NCBI GenBank assembly: GCA_035646635.1
Contig: DASRPA010000069.1
Location: 1 to 27,971 of the forward strand
Source: JACDAL01 sp035646635
GTDB lineage: Bacteria > Actinomycetota > CADDZG01 > WHSQ01
Length of the DNA: 27,971 bases
Direction: 5' to 3'
Position numbers and translations under genes: made by a program. Below the pieces are notes generated by a model. That model was not told where the DNA came from, did no database searches, and saw only the letters and a program-made list of their open reading frames with translations. This document shows, piece by piece, positions 14,641-22,964 of this stretch (positions are counted from its first letter, which is position 1; every line of letters begins with the position of its first letter).

Positions 14641-16421
14641 ACCGTCCCGTACTGGAAGTCGAGGGCCTTCGTGTCGAGTTGACGTACTCGAGCGCCGACA
14701 TTGTCGATGAAATCTCCTTTCACATCGTGGCGGGCGAGGTACTGGGCCTCGTCGGCGAATCGGGTTCGGGCAAGAGCACCATCGGTTTGGCGTTGCTCGG
14801 GCACCAGCGCCGGGGAGCGCGGGTCGCGGGAGGCGAGGTACGCCTCGAAGGCGACAACATCCTGACCTGGTCTCCGGGGCGCCTGCGCAAGCTACGTGGC
14901 GGGGTCGTCTCCTATGTTCCACAGGATCCGTCCGCGTCACTGAACCCGGCTCTGCGCATCGGCAAACAGCTCGAGGAAACGCTCGAGGCGCACGCCTACG
15001 GCGGCTCCTCCAAAGCACGGCACGATCGCATCGACGAGATGATGAGCGAGGTCCTTCTACCTGCGGATCGTGAGTTCCTGCAACGCTATCCACACCAGCT
15101 CTCCGGAGGGCAGCTTCAGCGCGTCGCTCTCGCCATGGCGTTCGCTTGCCGTCCCAAGGTGATTGTCCTCGACGAGCCGACCACCGCACTCGATGTGACC
15201 ACACAGTCCCACGTGCTGGGAACGGTGCGCGATTTGTGCGTGGCCCACGGAGTTGCGGCCCTTTACGTCACGCACGATCTCGCAGTGGTCGCCTCGGTGG
15301 CCGACCGTCTCGCCGTTATGTATGCCGGACGTATGGTCGAACTGGGGCCCAAGGAACAGCTGTTCAAGTCGGCCGCTCATCCCTACACGAAGCGGCTGAT
15401 TCAAGCCGTGCCCGACATCTCCGGGCGCTTCGAGCTGCTCGGCATTCCGGGAAGAGCACCCCCTCCGGGACACCGCCCCGAGGGCTGCTTCTTCGCGCCT
15501 CGCTGCGAGTTTGCGGATGATAAGGCGCGCAAGGAGTTCCCCGGCGTCACTCATATCTCTGAGTCACACCAGGTTCGTTGCTGGCATGCCGAAGAGGTCT
15601 TTGCCGAAGCCACCCGTGCCCGCGGGCTGCGCAAGGACGGGAGCGGCCGGGACGAACAGGACAAGGGCTTGCTCGCCGTTCGGGGGCTCGAGGCTTACTA
15701 CCGCTCTAGTCATGTGCTCCACGACGTCAATATCGAAGTGTGGCCTCGTCAATGTGTCGCCGTGGTCGGCGAGTCGGGCAGCGGCAAGACCACTCTGGCT
15801 CGTTGTGTCGTGGGACTCCATCGTGAGTTCTCGGGCGAGGTCTTATTGCGCGGCAAGGCGCTTGAGACCAGCGCACGCTCGCGGGACCAGCAGAGCCGGC
15901 GGCAGATTCAGTACATATTCCAGAGCCCCTACAGCTCGCTCAACCCACGCAAGACGATCGGTCAGATCATCGCCCAGCCATTGCGGCTCTTTTCAGATTT
16001 GGGCCGTCGCGACGCCGAAGCTCGAACCATCGAGGCCCTCGAGCGCGTGTCGCTTAGCGGCGCCTACTTAAGCCGTTATCCCGACCAGCTCAGCGGCGGC
16101 GAGCGCCAGCGCGTGGCAATCGCTCGTGCTCTCGCAGCCCAGCCATCGCTGCTCGTCTGCGACGAGGTCACCTCGGCCCTCGATGTCTCCGTCCAAGCCG
16201 CGATCGTCGAGCTGCTGGGAGAGCTTCAGAGAGACTTAGGCTTGGGGCTGCTGTTCATCACGCATAACCTGGCTCTGATTCGCACGATTGCCCAGGAGGT
16301 CGCGGTGATGGCCGAAGGGCGGATCGTTGAGGCGGGGTCGGTTGCCTCTGTTCTCGATTCGCCTCAGGCCGACTACACCAAGAAGCTGTTGTCCGACACG
16401 CCGAGCCTGGCACCCGTTTAG
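14637..16421 (+). CDS. Double ATPase of the ABC importer (DppD-DppF fusion type)
   Basis: 594-residue cytoplasmic protein carrying both nucleotide-binding domains that are separate genes in most peptide importers. TTG 14637 overlaps the upstream stop (TTGA) and gives MNRPVLEVEGLRVELTY, the correct domain start. Domain 1: Walker A GESGSGKST (40-48), signature LSGGQ (155), Walker B LDEPTTALD (D179-E180). An oligopeptide/HPY C-terminal extension follows with its Cys-rich motif GCFFAPRCEFA and VRCWHAEE. Domain 2: Walker A GESGSGKTT (378-386), signature LSGGERQR (485), Walker B CDEVTSALD (D509-E510). All catalytic residues are present in both, so both sites should hydrolyse ATP. Fused versions of this kind are common in actinobacteria and rhizobia. 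Confidence 0.94.
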   Translation: MNRPVLEVEGLRVELTYSSADIVDEISFHIVAGEVLGLVGESGSGKSTIGLALLGHQRRGARVAGGEVRLEGDNILTWSPGRLRKLRGGVVSYVPQDPSASLNPALRIGKQLEETLEAHAYGGSSKARHDRIDEMMSEVLLPADREFLQRYPHQLSGGQLQRVALAMAFACRPKVIVLDEPTTALDVTTQSHVLGTVRDLCVAHGVAALYVTHDLAVVASVADRLAVMYAGRMVELGPKEQLFKSAAHPYTKRLIQAVPDISGRFELLGIPGRAPPPGHRPEGCFFAPRCEFADDKARKEFPGVTHISESHQVRCWHAEEVFAEATRARGLRKDGSGRDEQDKGLLAVRGLEAYYRSSHVLHDVNIEVWPRQCVAVVGESGSGKTTLARCVVGLHREFSGEVLLRGKALETSARSRDQQSRRQIQYIFQSPYSSLNPRKTIGQIIAQPLRLFSDLGRRDAEARTIEALERVSLSGAYLSRYPDQLSGGERQRVAIARALAAQPSLLVCDEVTSALDVSVQAAIVELLGELQRDLGLGLLFITHNLALIRTIAQEVAVMAEGRIVEAGSVASVLDSPQADYTKKLLSDTPSLAPV

Positions 16422-16430
16422 CCAAGCCGG

Positions 16431-16509
16431 CCGCCCCTGAATCGGCTTTGTGCCAGGAATCGTGCGGAATCCGCCCCTGAATCGGCAAAGAGCCAGATTA
16501 GGGGCGGCC
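16431..16509. terminator. Repeat-based bidirectional terminator
   Basis: CCGCCCCTGAATCGGC occurs twice in direct orientation (16431-16446 and 16471-16486). The second copy pairs with GCC-A-GATTAGGGGCGG (16491-16507) to form a long hairpin with a short AAAGA loop. It sits between the convergent importer and protease operons, so it probably stops transcription from both sides; the first copy offers an alternative pairing partner. Confidence 0.65.
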
Positions 16510-16523
16510 TCGGTGCCCCGGCG

Positions 16524-17486
16524 TTAGTCTTCGAGCTCGGTCGGGACCGGCCGCAAAGAGAGGATCTCTCCCCCCCGAAACACGCGGACGGTTACCTCTT
16601 TGTCGATGAGATCGGCGGTCATCAGTCTCTGGATGTCACCGGCGTCCTCGATAGGGATGCCGTCGACCTCGAGAACGATGTCCTCGTTGCGGATGCCGGC
16701 ACGGGCCGCAGGACTCTCGGGAACGACCTGCACGACCTCCACTCCCCGATCCCGGCCTGTGGCGCGCGCCGCCTTGGGCGGAAGTGGCCGGGGGCCCCCC
16801 GCAATTCCCAACAGGGCCCGCCGCACCCGGCCCTCGCGCATCAGGGCCGCGATGATTCGCCGGGTGGCGTCGTTGATGGGCACGGCCATCCCGAGGCCTT
16901 GTCCAATGCCGGGCCCCACGACCGCTGTGCTGATTCCGACGACGCGCCCAGCGCTATCGGCCAGCGCTCCTCCCGAGTTACCCGGATGCAAGGCGGCGTC
17001 GGTCTGGATGACGTTCTCCACCAGGCGGACGTTGCGGTTGCCGCGCGCCGGGAGCGAGCGTCCCAACGCGCTGACTACTCCGGCGGTTACCGAGCCGGCG
17101 AACCCAAGAGGATTTCCGACCGCCACCACGAGCTGTCCCACGCGCAGGTACTCGGCATCGCCCAGCGACGCGGCGGGGAGATCGCTCAAGGCCACTTGCA
17201 GCACGGCCAGGTCGGAGAGGGCATCTGCCCCCACGACCTCGAACCGGCTTTGCCGGCCGTCGGCGAACACCGCCGTGCCCGAGCTCGCCCCAGCAACAAC
17301 GTGAGCAGAGGTCAGCAGATAGCCGTCCGGAGTAAGCACTACGGCGGAACCCTCCCCTCCGCCTCGCCTATGCATCACGGTGAGGCTTGCAACGGAGGGG
17401 ATCAGCAGTTCCGCAACGGAGGTGACGATGTGCGAGTAGGCGTCGAGGGCGTCCGCCTCCTTGGAAGAGAGCGGAGGTGTTGTCAC
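16524..17486 (-). CDS. HtrA-like S1C serine protease with PDZ domain (second of tandem)
   Basis: 320-residue trypsin-fold protease of the DegP/DegQ/HtrA type, a quality-control or regulatory protease. Catalytic triad H62 (LTSAHVV), D92 (ALSDLAVL), S171 (HPGNSGGAL). QLVVAVGNPLGFAGSVTAGV and NVIQTDAALHPGNSGG are hallmark loops. A PDZ domain follows at about 230-315 (VVPESPAARAGIRNEDIVLE, GIPIEDAGDIQRL). Unlike most HtrA proteins it has neither a signal peptide nor an N-terminal TM helix: residues 1-30 are amphipathic (SHIVTSVAELLIPSVASL is already protease fold), so it looks cytoplasmic. The GTG at 17486 overlaps the stop of the upstream paralogue (GTGA). Confidence 0.9.
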   Translation of the reverse strand: MTTPPLSSKEADALDAYSHIVTSVAELLIPSVASLTVMHRRGGGEGSAVVLTPDGYLLTSAHVVAGASSGTAVFADGRQSRFEVVGADALSDLAVLQVALSDLPAASLGDAEYLRVGQLVVAVGNPLGFAGSVTAGVVSALGRSLPARGNRNVRLVENVIQTDAALHPGNSGGALADSAGRVVGISTAVVGPGIGQGLGMAVPINDATRRIIAALMREGRVRRALLGIAGGPRPLPPKAARATGRDRGVEVVQVVPESPAARAGIRNEDIVLEVDGIPIEDAGDIQRLMTADLIDKEVTVRVFRGGEILSLRPVPTELED

Positions 17487-18373
17487 GACGCCTGCAGTGC
17501 CACCGTCACCCGGCGAGTCTCCGTGCCGCGCAGGACTTCGAGCTCCAGGCTCTGCAGGCCTGCTTGCTCCAACGCCTCATGGAGCTGATCGGCGCTTTCC
17601 ATTGCCGCACCGCCGACGGTGACGATCAGGTCGCCCTCTTCGAGCCCGGCTGTATCCGCGGCGCCACCTTCCTCGACGCCACGAATCAAGAGCCCGTCCA
17701 CCTCCGGGAGCCCAACCGCCCGGCGCAATCCGCGACCCACCTCGGATGGGGCTATGGCAACACCGAGGCGCGGCCTGGCCGGTTCCTCTCCTCGAGCGAG
17801 GGCATCGACGGCCTGCTTGAGGGAGTCATCGGCCGGGATCGCAAGATAGAAGCCGTCTCCGAGACGGTTGGTGTTGAGCCCGACTACCGCGCCCGAGAGA
17901 TCCACGAGCGGTCCGCCCGACGAACCTGGAAGCAGGGGCGCGGTGTGTTCGAGACTGCCGCCGATGCGGCGGCCGCGCGGCCCCCTGAAGCTGCGTTCGA
18001 CTCCCGAAATCGACCCGAAGGTCACCCGAAGTCCCCTCCCGCCGGGGTTCGAGAGGGCCACGACCAAGCTTCCGATGCCGAGATCTTCGGGCTTACCCCA
18101 GCTCGGCGCCGGGGCGCCCTTCGTATCCACGCCAATCACGGCGACATCCTTGTCGACGTCAGAGCCCAGCGCGGAGGCCGACTCCGAGCGTCCGTCGGCG
18201 AAAGTGACGGTGACCTCGGGAGAGCGCAGGTTGTGGGCGTTGGTGAGCACCCGGCCCTCTCCAATGACGATCCCCGACCCGGCCGACCGGCGACCACCGA
18301 TGCCGACCGTCGAGCCGCCGACCGAGTCCGCCACCGCAGCCAGCGCTTGTTCCAAGTCCTGGATAGCACCCAC
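17483..18373 (-). CDS. HtrA-like S1C serine protease with PDZ domain (first of tandem)
   Basis: 296 residues, also without signal peptide or membrane anchor. Triad H47 (LTNAHNL), D76 (DKDVAVIGV), S152 (LPGSSGGPLV); the loop before Ser is TAPLLPGSSGG rather than the usual QTDAxxxxGNSGG, and GNPxG is SNPGG, so the oxyanion and specificity loops diverge from its neighbour. A C-terminal PDZ domain spans about 215-293 (RGVEEGGAADTAGLEEGDLI, AAMESADQLHEALEQAG). GTG 18373 has a strong purine-rich site GGAGGGAGAG upstream. It is the promoter-proximal gene of the pair and diverges from an HxlR regulator 41 bp away, which may control it. Two adjacent, differing PDZ proteases could act as a heteromer; that is inference. 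Confidence 0.88.
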   Translation of the reverse strand: MGAIQDLEQALAAVADSVGGSTVGIGGRRSAGSGIVIGEGRVLTNAHNLRSPEVTVTFADGRSESASALGSDVDKDVAVIGVDTKGAPAPSWGKPEDLGIGSLVVALSNPGGRGLRVTFGSISGVERSFRGPRGRRIGGSLEHTAPLLPGSSGGPLVDLSGAVVGLNTNRLGDGFYLAIPADDSLKQAVDALARGEEPARPRLGVAIAPSEVGRGLRRAVGLPEVDGLLIRGVEEGGAADTAGLEEGDLIVTVGGAAMESADQLHEALEQAGLQSLELEVLRGTETRRVTVALQAS

Positions 18374-18414
18374 GTTTCTCTCCCTCCGCTAGTAAGTAGT
18401 AGATTGCAAGTTAC
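18374..18414. promoter_or_regulatory. Divergent promoter/operator region of HtrA pair and HxlR gene
   Basis: A 41-bp AT-rich spacer in GC-rich surroundings, containing TAGTAAGTAGTAG and TTGCAA, with GTAA and TTAC at 18392-18395 and 18411-18414. Short AT-rich sites of this type are usual for HxlR autoregulation. The promoters of both directions must overlap here; exact -10/-35 elements cannot be assigned. Confidence 0.45.
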
Positions 18415-18915
18415 ATGTCACTCGAGAGGAAGTCAAGCCGGACCTTGGTCGTCGAACCCGCAGCCATGGGGGACCGTGGTTACGATGAGGGGGTGCCGGA
18501 GGATTCGCTCAACTCTGCCCTCGCCGCCGCGCTCGCCAAGATCGGCGACCGCTGGTCCTTGCTCGTGATCAATGCGCTTCTAGATGGGCCCCGTCGCTTC
18601 AACGAGCTCGCCGACGAGGTGCGGGGGATCGCGCCCAACGTCCTGTCCGCCCGCCTGCGCCATCTCGAGGACGACGGCATCGTGATCGTCCGGCCCTACT
18701 CGCGGCGGCCGCCCCGCAGCGATTATCAGCTGTCGGCCTCCGGGAAGGAGCTTGCGGGGGCCCTCCAGCTTCTGGCTCGGTGGGGCTCGGAGCAGCCGGG
18801 GGCCGGGGACATCCGTCATCAAGCATGCGGCACGCCGCTCGATGTGCGTTGGTTCTGCCCCACCTGCGCCCGCATCGTGGAGGACCCTGAGGACGCCGGT
18901 CTGAGACTCTTGTGA
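18415..18915 (+). CDS. HxlR-family transcriptional regulator
   Basis: 166 residues from the first ATG; the HxlR winged helix occupies about 28-115: LNSALAAALAKIGDRWSLLV (family W-x-L-L-I), RFNELADEVRGIAPNVLSAR, LRHLEDDGIVIVRPYSRRPP and YQLSASGKELAGALQLLARW. These dimeric regulators often sense quinones, aldehydes or other electrophiles, commonly through an N-terminal Cys; here the only Cys residues are C-terminal in CGTPLDVRWFCPTC, a C-x9-C-x2-C arrangement that could bind zinc or be redox-sensitive. The start is uncertain: ATG 18415 has no ribosome site and would be near-leaderless; ATG 18466 is an alternative and loses only a non-conserved leader. Divergent from the two HtrA-like protease genes, its likely targets. 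Confidence 0.88.
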   Translation: MSLERKSSRTLVVEPAAMGDRGYDEGVPEDSLNSALAAALAKIGDRWSLLVINALLDGPRRFNELADEVRGIAPNVLSARLRHLEDDGIVIVRPYSRRPPRSDYQLSASGKELAGALQLLARWGSEQPGAGDIRHQACGTPLDVRWFCPTCARIVEDPEDAGLRLL

Positions 18916-18975
18916 GCGGGTGAACGGATCGGCTAGAACCGGGTAAGGGGCATCGGTCGGGAGGGTCGGTTTGTG

Positions 18976-19420
18976 ATGAGAATCAGTTTGCGCACTTGGT
19001 TACCCATTTGCCGTTGCTGGAGGGTGGTCGCAGTGCGGCTCGGAGCCGCACCCGTGGGTGCCTGCGGTCCTCGAAAACGTTGAATTGAAGGGGAGAAGCG
19101 AGGCCCCGGACCCGGTGATCCGAACGGATGCAGCCGGACGACGCTCACCCCGCACCCGGCCCAGGTTGTTGTCGCTAGCACGGGGTGAGCTGGAGCGTAT
19201 CGGCAACCCGATGGCGGCCCATCCATCACGCACGTCGCCGACAAGGCGGGCCCGTCAGCCTCAACCTGCTCGACGGCTATCAAGAACCACAACCACGTCC
19301 CGCGATGTCGCCAGGAATTTCCTGAGGTGATTCGAGGGTTTGCGGGAGCATCCTGGTGGCTGGTACGTGAACATCCACAACAAGCGCTATCCGGATGTAG
19401 GGATCAGGGGCTTTCCCTAG
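18976..19420 (+). pseudogene. CHRD-domain secreted protein, multiply frameshifted
   Basis: The region between the HxlR gene and the LVIVD gene is the wreck of a CHRD-domain (chordin-like) exported protein. From ATG 18976: MRISLRTWLPIC, a signal-like start that shifts frame at about 19010. Then VLENVELKGRSEAP, P-GPGDPNGCSRTTLTPHPAQV, (next frames) IGNPMAAH, GGPVSLNLLDGYQEPQP and finally HPGGWYVNIHNKRYPDVGIR (19349 on) before TAG at 19418. This matches the CHRD pattern G-x-x-E-V-P...SRTTL...IGxPxAAHIH...GPVxVNLLD...GGYYVNxHxxxYPxGxIRGQ, but at least four frame changes are needed. The adjacent gene is intact, so general sequencing error is less likely. A short 8-bp palindrome (19033-19051) lies inside the signal region. 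Confidence 0.7.
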
Positions 19421-19507
19421 CACGATCCTCCACCAGCCGAGCACGCCGCTCGATTCTGAAGTATCTTCACAGCCAGGAATTGGGAGACTGGGACCAAGGG
19501 GGTTTTT

Positions 19508-21013
19508 ATGCGCCGAACTGTCGGTATTGCCTTGCTGACATTGACCGCCGTCATGATTCCGGTGGTTGCTCAGGGTCACGGTGAGGGCAACCCGCCTCCG
19601 AGCCGGGCCGCGGCCTCGGCGGCGACCGAGCCGGGCACGTCTGAGAACTTCACGGAAGTGGGCCACAGCTCGCTGTTCGCCCGCGGAATGAACTCGGCCC
19701 CCGCCGTTTACAAGAACTACCTCTACGTCGGAAGCCGCACAGACGGTTCGGCGGGTCATGGGGACGCCGGCGTGCTGGTTATGAACATCACGAACCCTCG
19801 CCGACCCAGAGTCGTGGGCGAAATCGGGCCGCCGCACGAGGGAGTTCCATCGCAGTCGCCCCGAGAGTTGCGGGTGTGGCCGGAGAAGAAGCTATTGATC
19901 GTGATGAACTTCCGCTGCAGCACCTTAATCCATTCGTGCGTGCCTGGCGACGAAGTGTGGGACTTCAAGTTCTATGACCTGACCGGCGACAACAAGGCTC
20001 ACCCCAAGCTGGTCGCCACCTACGAGTCGTCGTTCAAACCTCACGAAATGTTCCTGTGGGACGATCCCGAGCGGTCCGGCCGGGCGCTGCTCTACATCTC
20101 GGTGCCCCATGGCTCTGAGACGCCGAACGACAACACTCCCAACCTGCTCGTGACCGACATCAGCAAGGCTCGCAGCGGAGTGTTCGATGAAGTGGCAACC
20201 TTTACGGCTAACCCGCTCTACACCCCCGAGGATATCGAGACTCGGGATGTAGCCCTTCATTCCATGTCTCTCAATCCCGAAGGCACCCGCACCTACCTGT
20301 CATACCTGGGCGGTGGCTTCCTGATCCTTGACTCGAGTGACCTGGCGAACGCCGTGCCGGATCCGAAGCTGAAGCTGCTGACGCCCGTCACAGACAGCCC
20401 GACGTGGCCCAACCAGACGGTGCATTCGGCGGTCAAGGTTTTCGGACGAGATCTCGTGGTCACCACCGATGAGATCTATGGCGACCTGCTCGACGACTTT
20501 GCCTTCGAGGATCACGGGTGTCCGTGGGGTTGGGTACACCTCATCGACGTCTCGAATGAGGCCAAGCCCAAGCTCGTCGGCGAATACAAGATCGAGGAGA
20601 ACAGCAAGGAGTACTGCGCGGGTCCTGAAGGTGAGGATCCCGCCAACACCTACTTCACGAGCTTCTCGGTGCACAACCCGACGGTGCTCGAGACCTTGGG
20701 CCTCGCCACGTGGCATTCCGGAGGGTTGCAGGCGTTCGACCTCACGGACCCCGCCTCCCCCGATAGGACGGGGTTCTTCTCACCCCGTCCGTTGCCGGAC
20801 GTCGATACCGAGGATGTCGCCTTGAGTCAAGGCCTCAACAAAGTCGTCATGTGGAGCTATCCGATCATCAAGGACGGGCTTATCTACGTGATCGACATCC
20901 GCAACGGCCTCTACGTGCTGCGCTATACGGGGCCGGGCCGCTCGGAGATCGACGCTATCGATTTCCTTGAGGGCAACTCGAACCTGGGGGACGGACTCAC
21001 GCTGGGAAGCTGA
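19508..21013 (+). CDS. Secreted LVIVD-repeat (beta-propeller-like) protein
   Basis: 501-residue exported protein. Sec signal MRRTVGIALLTLTAVMIPVV with likely cleavage after AQG (residue ~23), then a Pro/Ala linker and repeated blades of LVIVD type: YLYVGSRTDGSAGHGDAGVL with VLVMNITNPRRPRVVGEIGP, LLVTDISKARSGVF, GGGFLILDSSDLANAV, GWVHLIDVSNEAKPKLVGEY, GLQAFDLTDPASPDRTGFFS and GLIYVIDIRNGLYVLRYTGP. The repeat (L/V)xVxDxSxPxxPxxVGxxxxP is seen about five to six times, typical of surface or adhesion-like proteins of unknown ligand. ATG 19508 follows AAGGGGG by 5-6 nt. Only 87 bp separate it from the CHRD remnant, with which it may once have been co-transcribed. Biochemical role unknown. Confidence 0.88.
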   Translation: MRRTVGIALLTLTAVMIPVVAQGHGEGNPPPSRAAASAATEPGTSENFTEVGHSSLFARGMNSAPAVYKNYLYVGSRTDGSAGHGDAGVLVMNITNPRRPRVVGEIGPPHEGVPSQSPRELRVWPEKKLLIVMNFRCSTLIHSCVPGDEVWDFKFYDLTGDNKAHPKLVATYESSFKPHEMFLWDDPERSGRALLYISVPHGSETPNDNTPNLLVTDISKARSGVFDEVATFTANPLYTPEDIETRDVALHSMSLNPEGTRTYLSYLGGGFLILDSSDLANAVPDPKLKLLTPVTDSPTWPNQTVHSAVKVFGRDLVVTTDEIYGDLLDDFAFEDHGCPWGWVHLIDVSNEAKPKLVGEYKIEENSKEYCAGPEGEDPANTYFTSFSVHNPTVLETLGLATWHSGGLQAFDLTDPASPDRTGFFSPRPLPDVDTEDVALSQGLNKVVMWSYPIIKDGLIYVIDIRNGLYVLRYTGPGRSEIDAIDFLEGNSNLGDGLTLGS

Positions 21014-21197
21014 CAGAGTAGTGATCCGCCGAACCCCTGATTGGGCCACTGCGATGCGGTCGCACCCGCCGACGGTTTCAGCGAGCCCCTTCACGGTTCT
21101 CCCAACTCGATTTGGCCGCGCGAGTCGAGCGCACGCGACGGGTAGCTCCTTTTTCAGAACGGGCCTCCATGACGAGGGTCTCCCGCCCGGTTTGACG

Positions 21198-21232
21198 AGT
21201 AGAGAGGGCCCCCTTTTGGGGCCCTCTCTACT
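21198..21232. terminator. Strong bidirectional hairpin terminator
   Basis: A perfect 15-bp stem (21198-21212 with 21218-21232) closed by a 5-nt CTTTT loop, between the LVIVD gene and the convergent dehydrogenase stop at 21235. Strong enough to work on both strands. Confidence 0.85.
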
Positions 21233-21234
21233 CT

Positions 21235-22278
21235 CTAGACCCCTTCGGGGATCAGAATTCCTCGGCCCTGCAGCCGGCCGCCGTCGAGGTCGGCCATAGC
21301 GTCGTTGATTGCTTCGAGAGGATAGGTGCTGGTGTGCAGCTGGACCTTGCCCTGAGCGTTCAGAGTCATGAGCTCGGCGAGGTCGTTGTAAGTGCCGACC
21401 AGGTTGCCCACCACCGAGATCTCTCTGAAGATCATCTCGTGGGTGGTTACGTCGAGGGCCCCACCGTAGCCGACCACGTAGTAGGTCCCGTGGTTGCGGA
21501 CCATGCTGGGAACCTCTTTCTCGACCCCACGCTCGGCCACGAAGTCGAGAACGACTTCGGCACCGTCGCCGTTGGTGATCTCCTTGACCTTGTCGATGTG
21601 GCTACCGTCCGCCACTACCGTTTCGTCGGCGCCCCAGTCCGAGCTGAGCTTGAGCGCGGCGTCGCTCTTGTCGACGACGACGATCTGCGCGGGGGTCAGG
21701 GCCTTGAGGCACTGGATCGCGATGTGACCCAAGCCCCCGGCGCCGATGACGACCGCAGTCGTTCCCGGATAGAGGATGTCGGAGGCCTTCTTGACGGCGT
21801 GATAGGCGGTCAACCCAGCATCGGCTTGAGCCGCCACGTCCTTTGGCTGAAGGCTCTCGTCGAGCTTGATCACGTTGCGGGCGCTGGTCTTCAGGAAGTG
21901 AGCGAAGCCCCCGTCGGCCAGAAGTCCCGGAAAGATGCCGTCGATGCAATGCATGTCGTCGCCGGCGCGGCAGGCACGGCACAGCCCGCAGGTAATGAGG
22001 GGATGCAGGATGACCGTGTCGCCGACCTCGACGTTGCTCACCGCCGAGCCGATCTCGTGAACCCAGCCCGCGTTTTCGTGCCCCAACGTATAGGGAAGAG
22101 AGAACCCGGCGTCCTGTTGGATCTGCTTCCAATCACCGTCGCGAATGTGCAGGTCCGTCCGGCACAAGCCGGCGGCGCCGATCTTGACGATTACGTCGTG
22201 CGGTTGGTCTGCCTTAGGCTCGTCCTGCTCGTCGATTTTCAGATCTTCGTTGTAGTTGTGCAGCCTCGCTGCCTTCAC
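21235..22278 (-). CDS. Zinc alcohol dehydrogenase of the amidohydrolase-DUF59 operon (module 2)
   Basis: 347-residue MDR alcohol dehydrogenase, third gene of its operon. Catalytic zinc C39 (LCRTDLHI), H67-E68 (LGHENAG); structural zinc C97, C100, C103, C111; Rossmann motif AVVIGAGGLGHIAIQCLKAL; nucleotide-specifying acidic residue VVVDKSD (Asp, suggesting NAD). The DGDWKQIQQDAG loop matches the actinobacterial NAD-dependent ADHs that sit in propane/acetone-type monooxygenase clusters. Start ATG 22278 overlaps the DUF59 stop by 4 nt. It is only distantly related to the dehydrogenase at 6726. Likely oxidises a short-chain primary or secondary alcohol; exact substrate unknown. Confidence 0.93.
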   Translation of the reverse strand: MKAARLHNYNEDLKIDEQDEPKADQPHDVIVKIGAAGLCRTDLHIRDGDWKQIQQDAGFSLPYTLGHENAGWVHEIGSAVSNVEVGDTVILHPLITCGLCRACRAGDDMHCIDGIFPGLLADGGFAHFLKTSARNVIKLDESLQPKDVAAQADAGLTAYHAVKKASDILYPGTTAVVIGAGGLGHIAIQCLKALTPAQIVVVDKSDAALKLSSDWGADETVVADGSHIDKVKEITNGDGAEVVLDFVAERGVEKEVPSMVRNHGTYYVVGYGGALDVTTHEMIFREISVVGNLVGTYNDLAELMTLNAQGKVQLHTSTYPLEAINDAMADLDGGRLQGRGILIPEGV

Positions 22279-22964
22279 AGCATCGCCTCCTCATCGATGA
22301 GTCCGTAGCGGTCCGCCAGCAGCGCTCTGCACATGCTGCCGTTGGCTTCGATGCTCGTGGCCATCAGGCGCGCAAAACGCAGGTGATCCGGCGCCTCTTC
22401 TGCGCGGATGCGTCTTCCGCTCGGATCGATCAAGAACGGCGACGTCCCCGAGAGATCGAGCCCGAGGTCCTTTCTGCGAGACAAATAAGCCTTTGTCTCA
22501 TCTCCCACAGGAAGGTCATCGAGCCGCAACCCAGCGAGTGTCTCGGGGGTGTGCCCTCTGCTCTTCAGGACGCGACACAGCTTTTCCTGCCGGGAGACGA
22601 ACGCCTTGCGGGCAAAGAGATCTCGCACCTCGCCAAGCTCGCCGTCGGCGAGCCCCTCGAAGGTCTCCTGAAAGTTGTGATCCAGAGCCATGCCCCGGTT
22701 GATCTCCGTCGATGAGAAGTGATCGATGAGCGTGACGTGCGCATGCGACACCTCGGGCAAGGACAGGAGGGCCGTCTTGGCGTCGGCGGTCATGATGTAG
22801 GCAAAGTTTGCCGCACACCAGTACGTGGGCAGCCGAAGCTGCACATGCACCGACCCGCCTTCCGCCTCGACGCCCTCCACGAACCCGAGCGAGGTAATCG
22901 ATTCGTCAAGCTCGGGGTCCCTCACCACGGAGAGCGCCTCGAAAATGCGCTCTCGAGAGATCAC
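22275..22964 (-). CDS. Extended DUF59-domain protein (module 2)
   Basis: 229 residues: an N-terminal DUF59 domain (about 1-95) plus a ~130-residue extension. Domain: VVRDPELDESITSLGFVEGV (here the DPE motif is intact, unlike module 1), VHVQLRLPTYWCAANFAYIM with a conserved Cys, and VTLIDHFSSTEINRGMALD. Extension: LADGELGEVRDLFARKAFVS, RVLKSRGHTPETLAGLRLDD, FLIDPSGRRI and MATSIEANGSMCRALLADRY with two more Cys; I recognise no separate domain. Both its start and stop overlap neighbours (ATGA with the amidohydrolase at 22961-22964, and with the ADH at 22275-22278), so all three proteins are translationally coupled. DUF59 proteins act in metal-centre assembly; the client here is probably the amidohydrolase or an off-window metalloenzyme. 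Confidence 0.85.
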   Translation of the reverse strand: MISRERIFEALSVVRDPELDESITSLGFVEGVEAEGGSVHVQLRLPTYWCAANFAYIMTADAKTALLSLPEVSHAHVTLIDHFSSTEINRGMALDHNFQETFEGLADGELGEVRDLFARKAFVSRQEKLCRVLKSRGHTPETLAGLRLDDLPVGDETKAYLSRRKDLGLDLSGTSPFLIDPSGRRIRAEEAPDHLRFARLMATSIEANGSMCRALLADRYGLIDEEAML

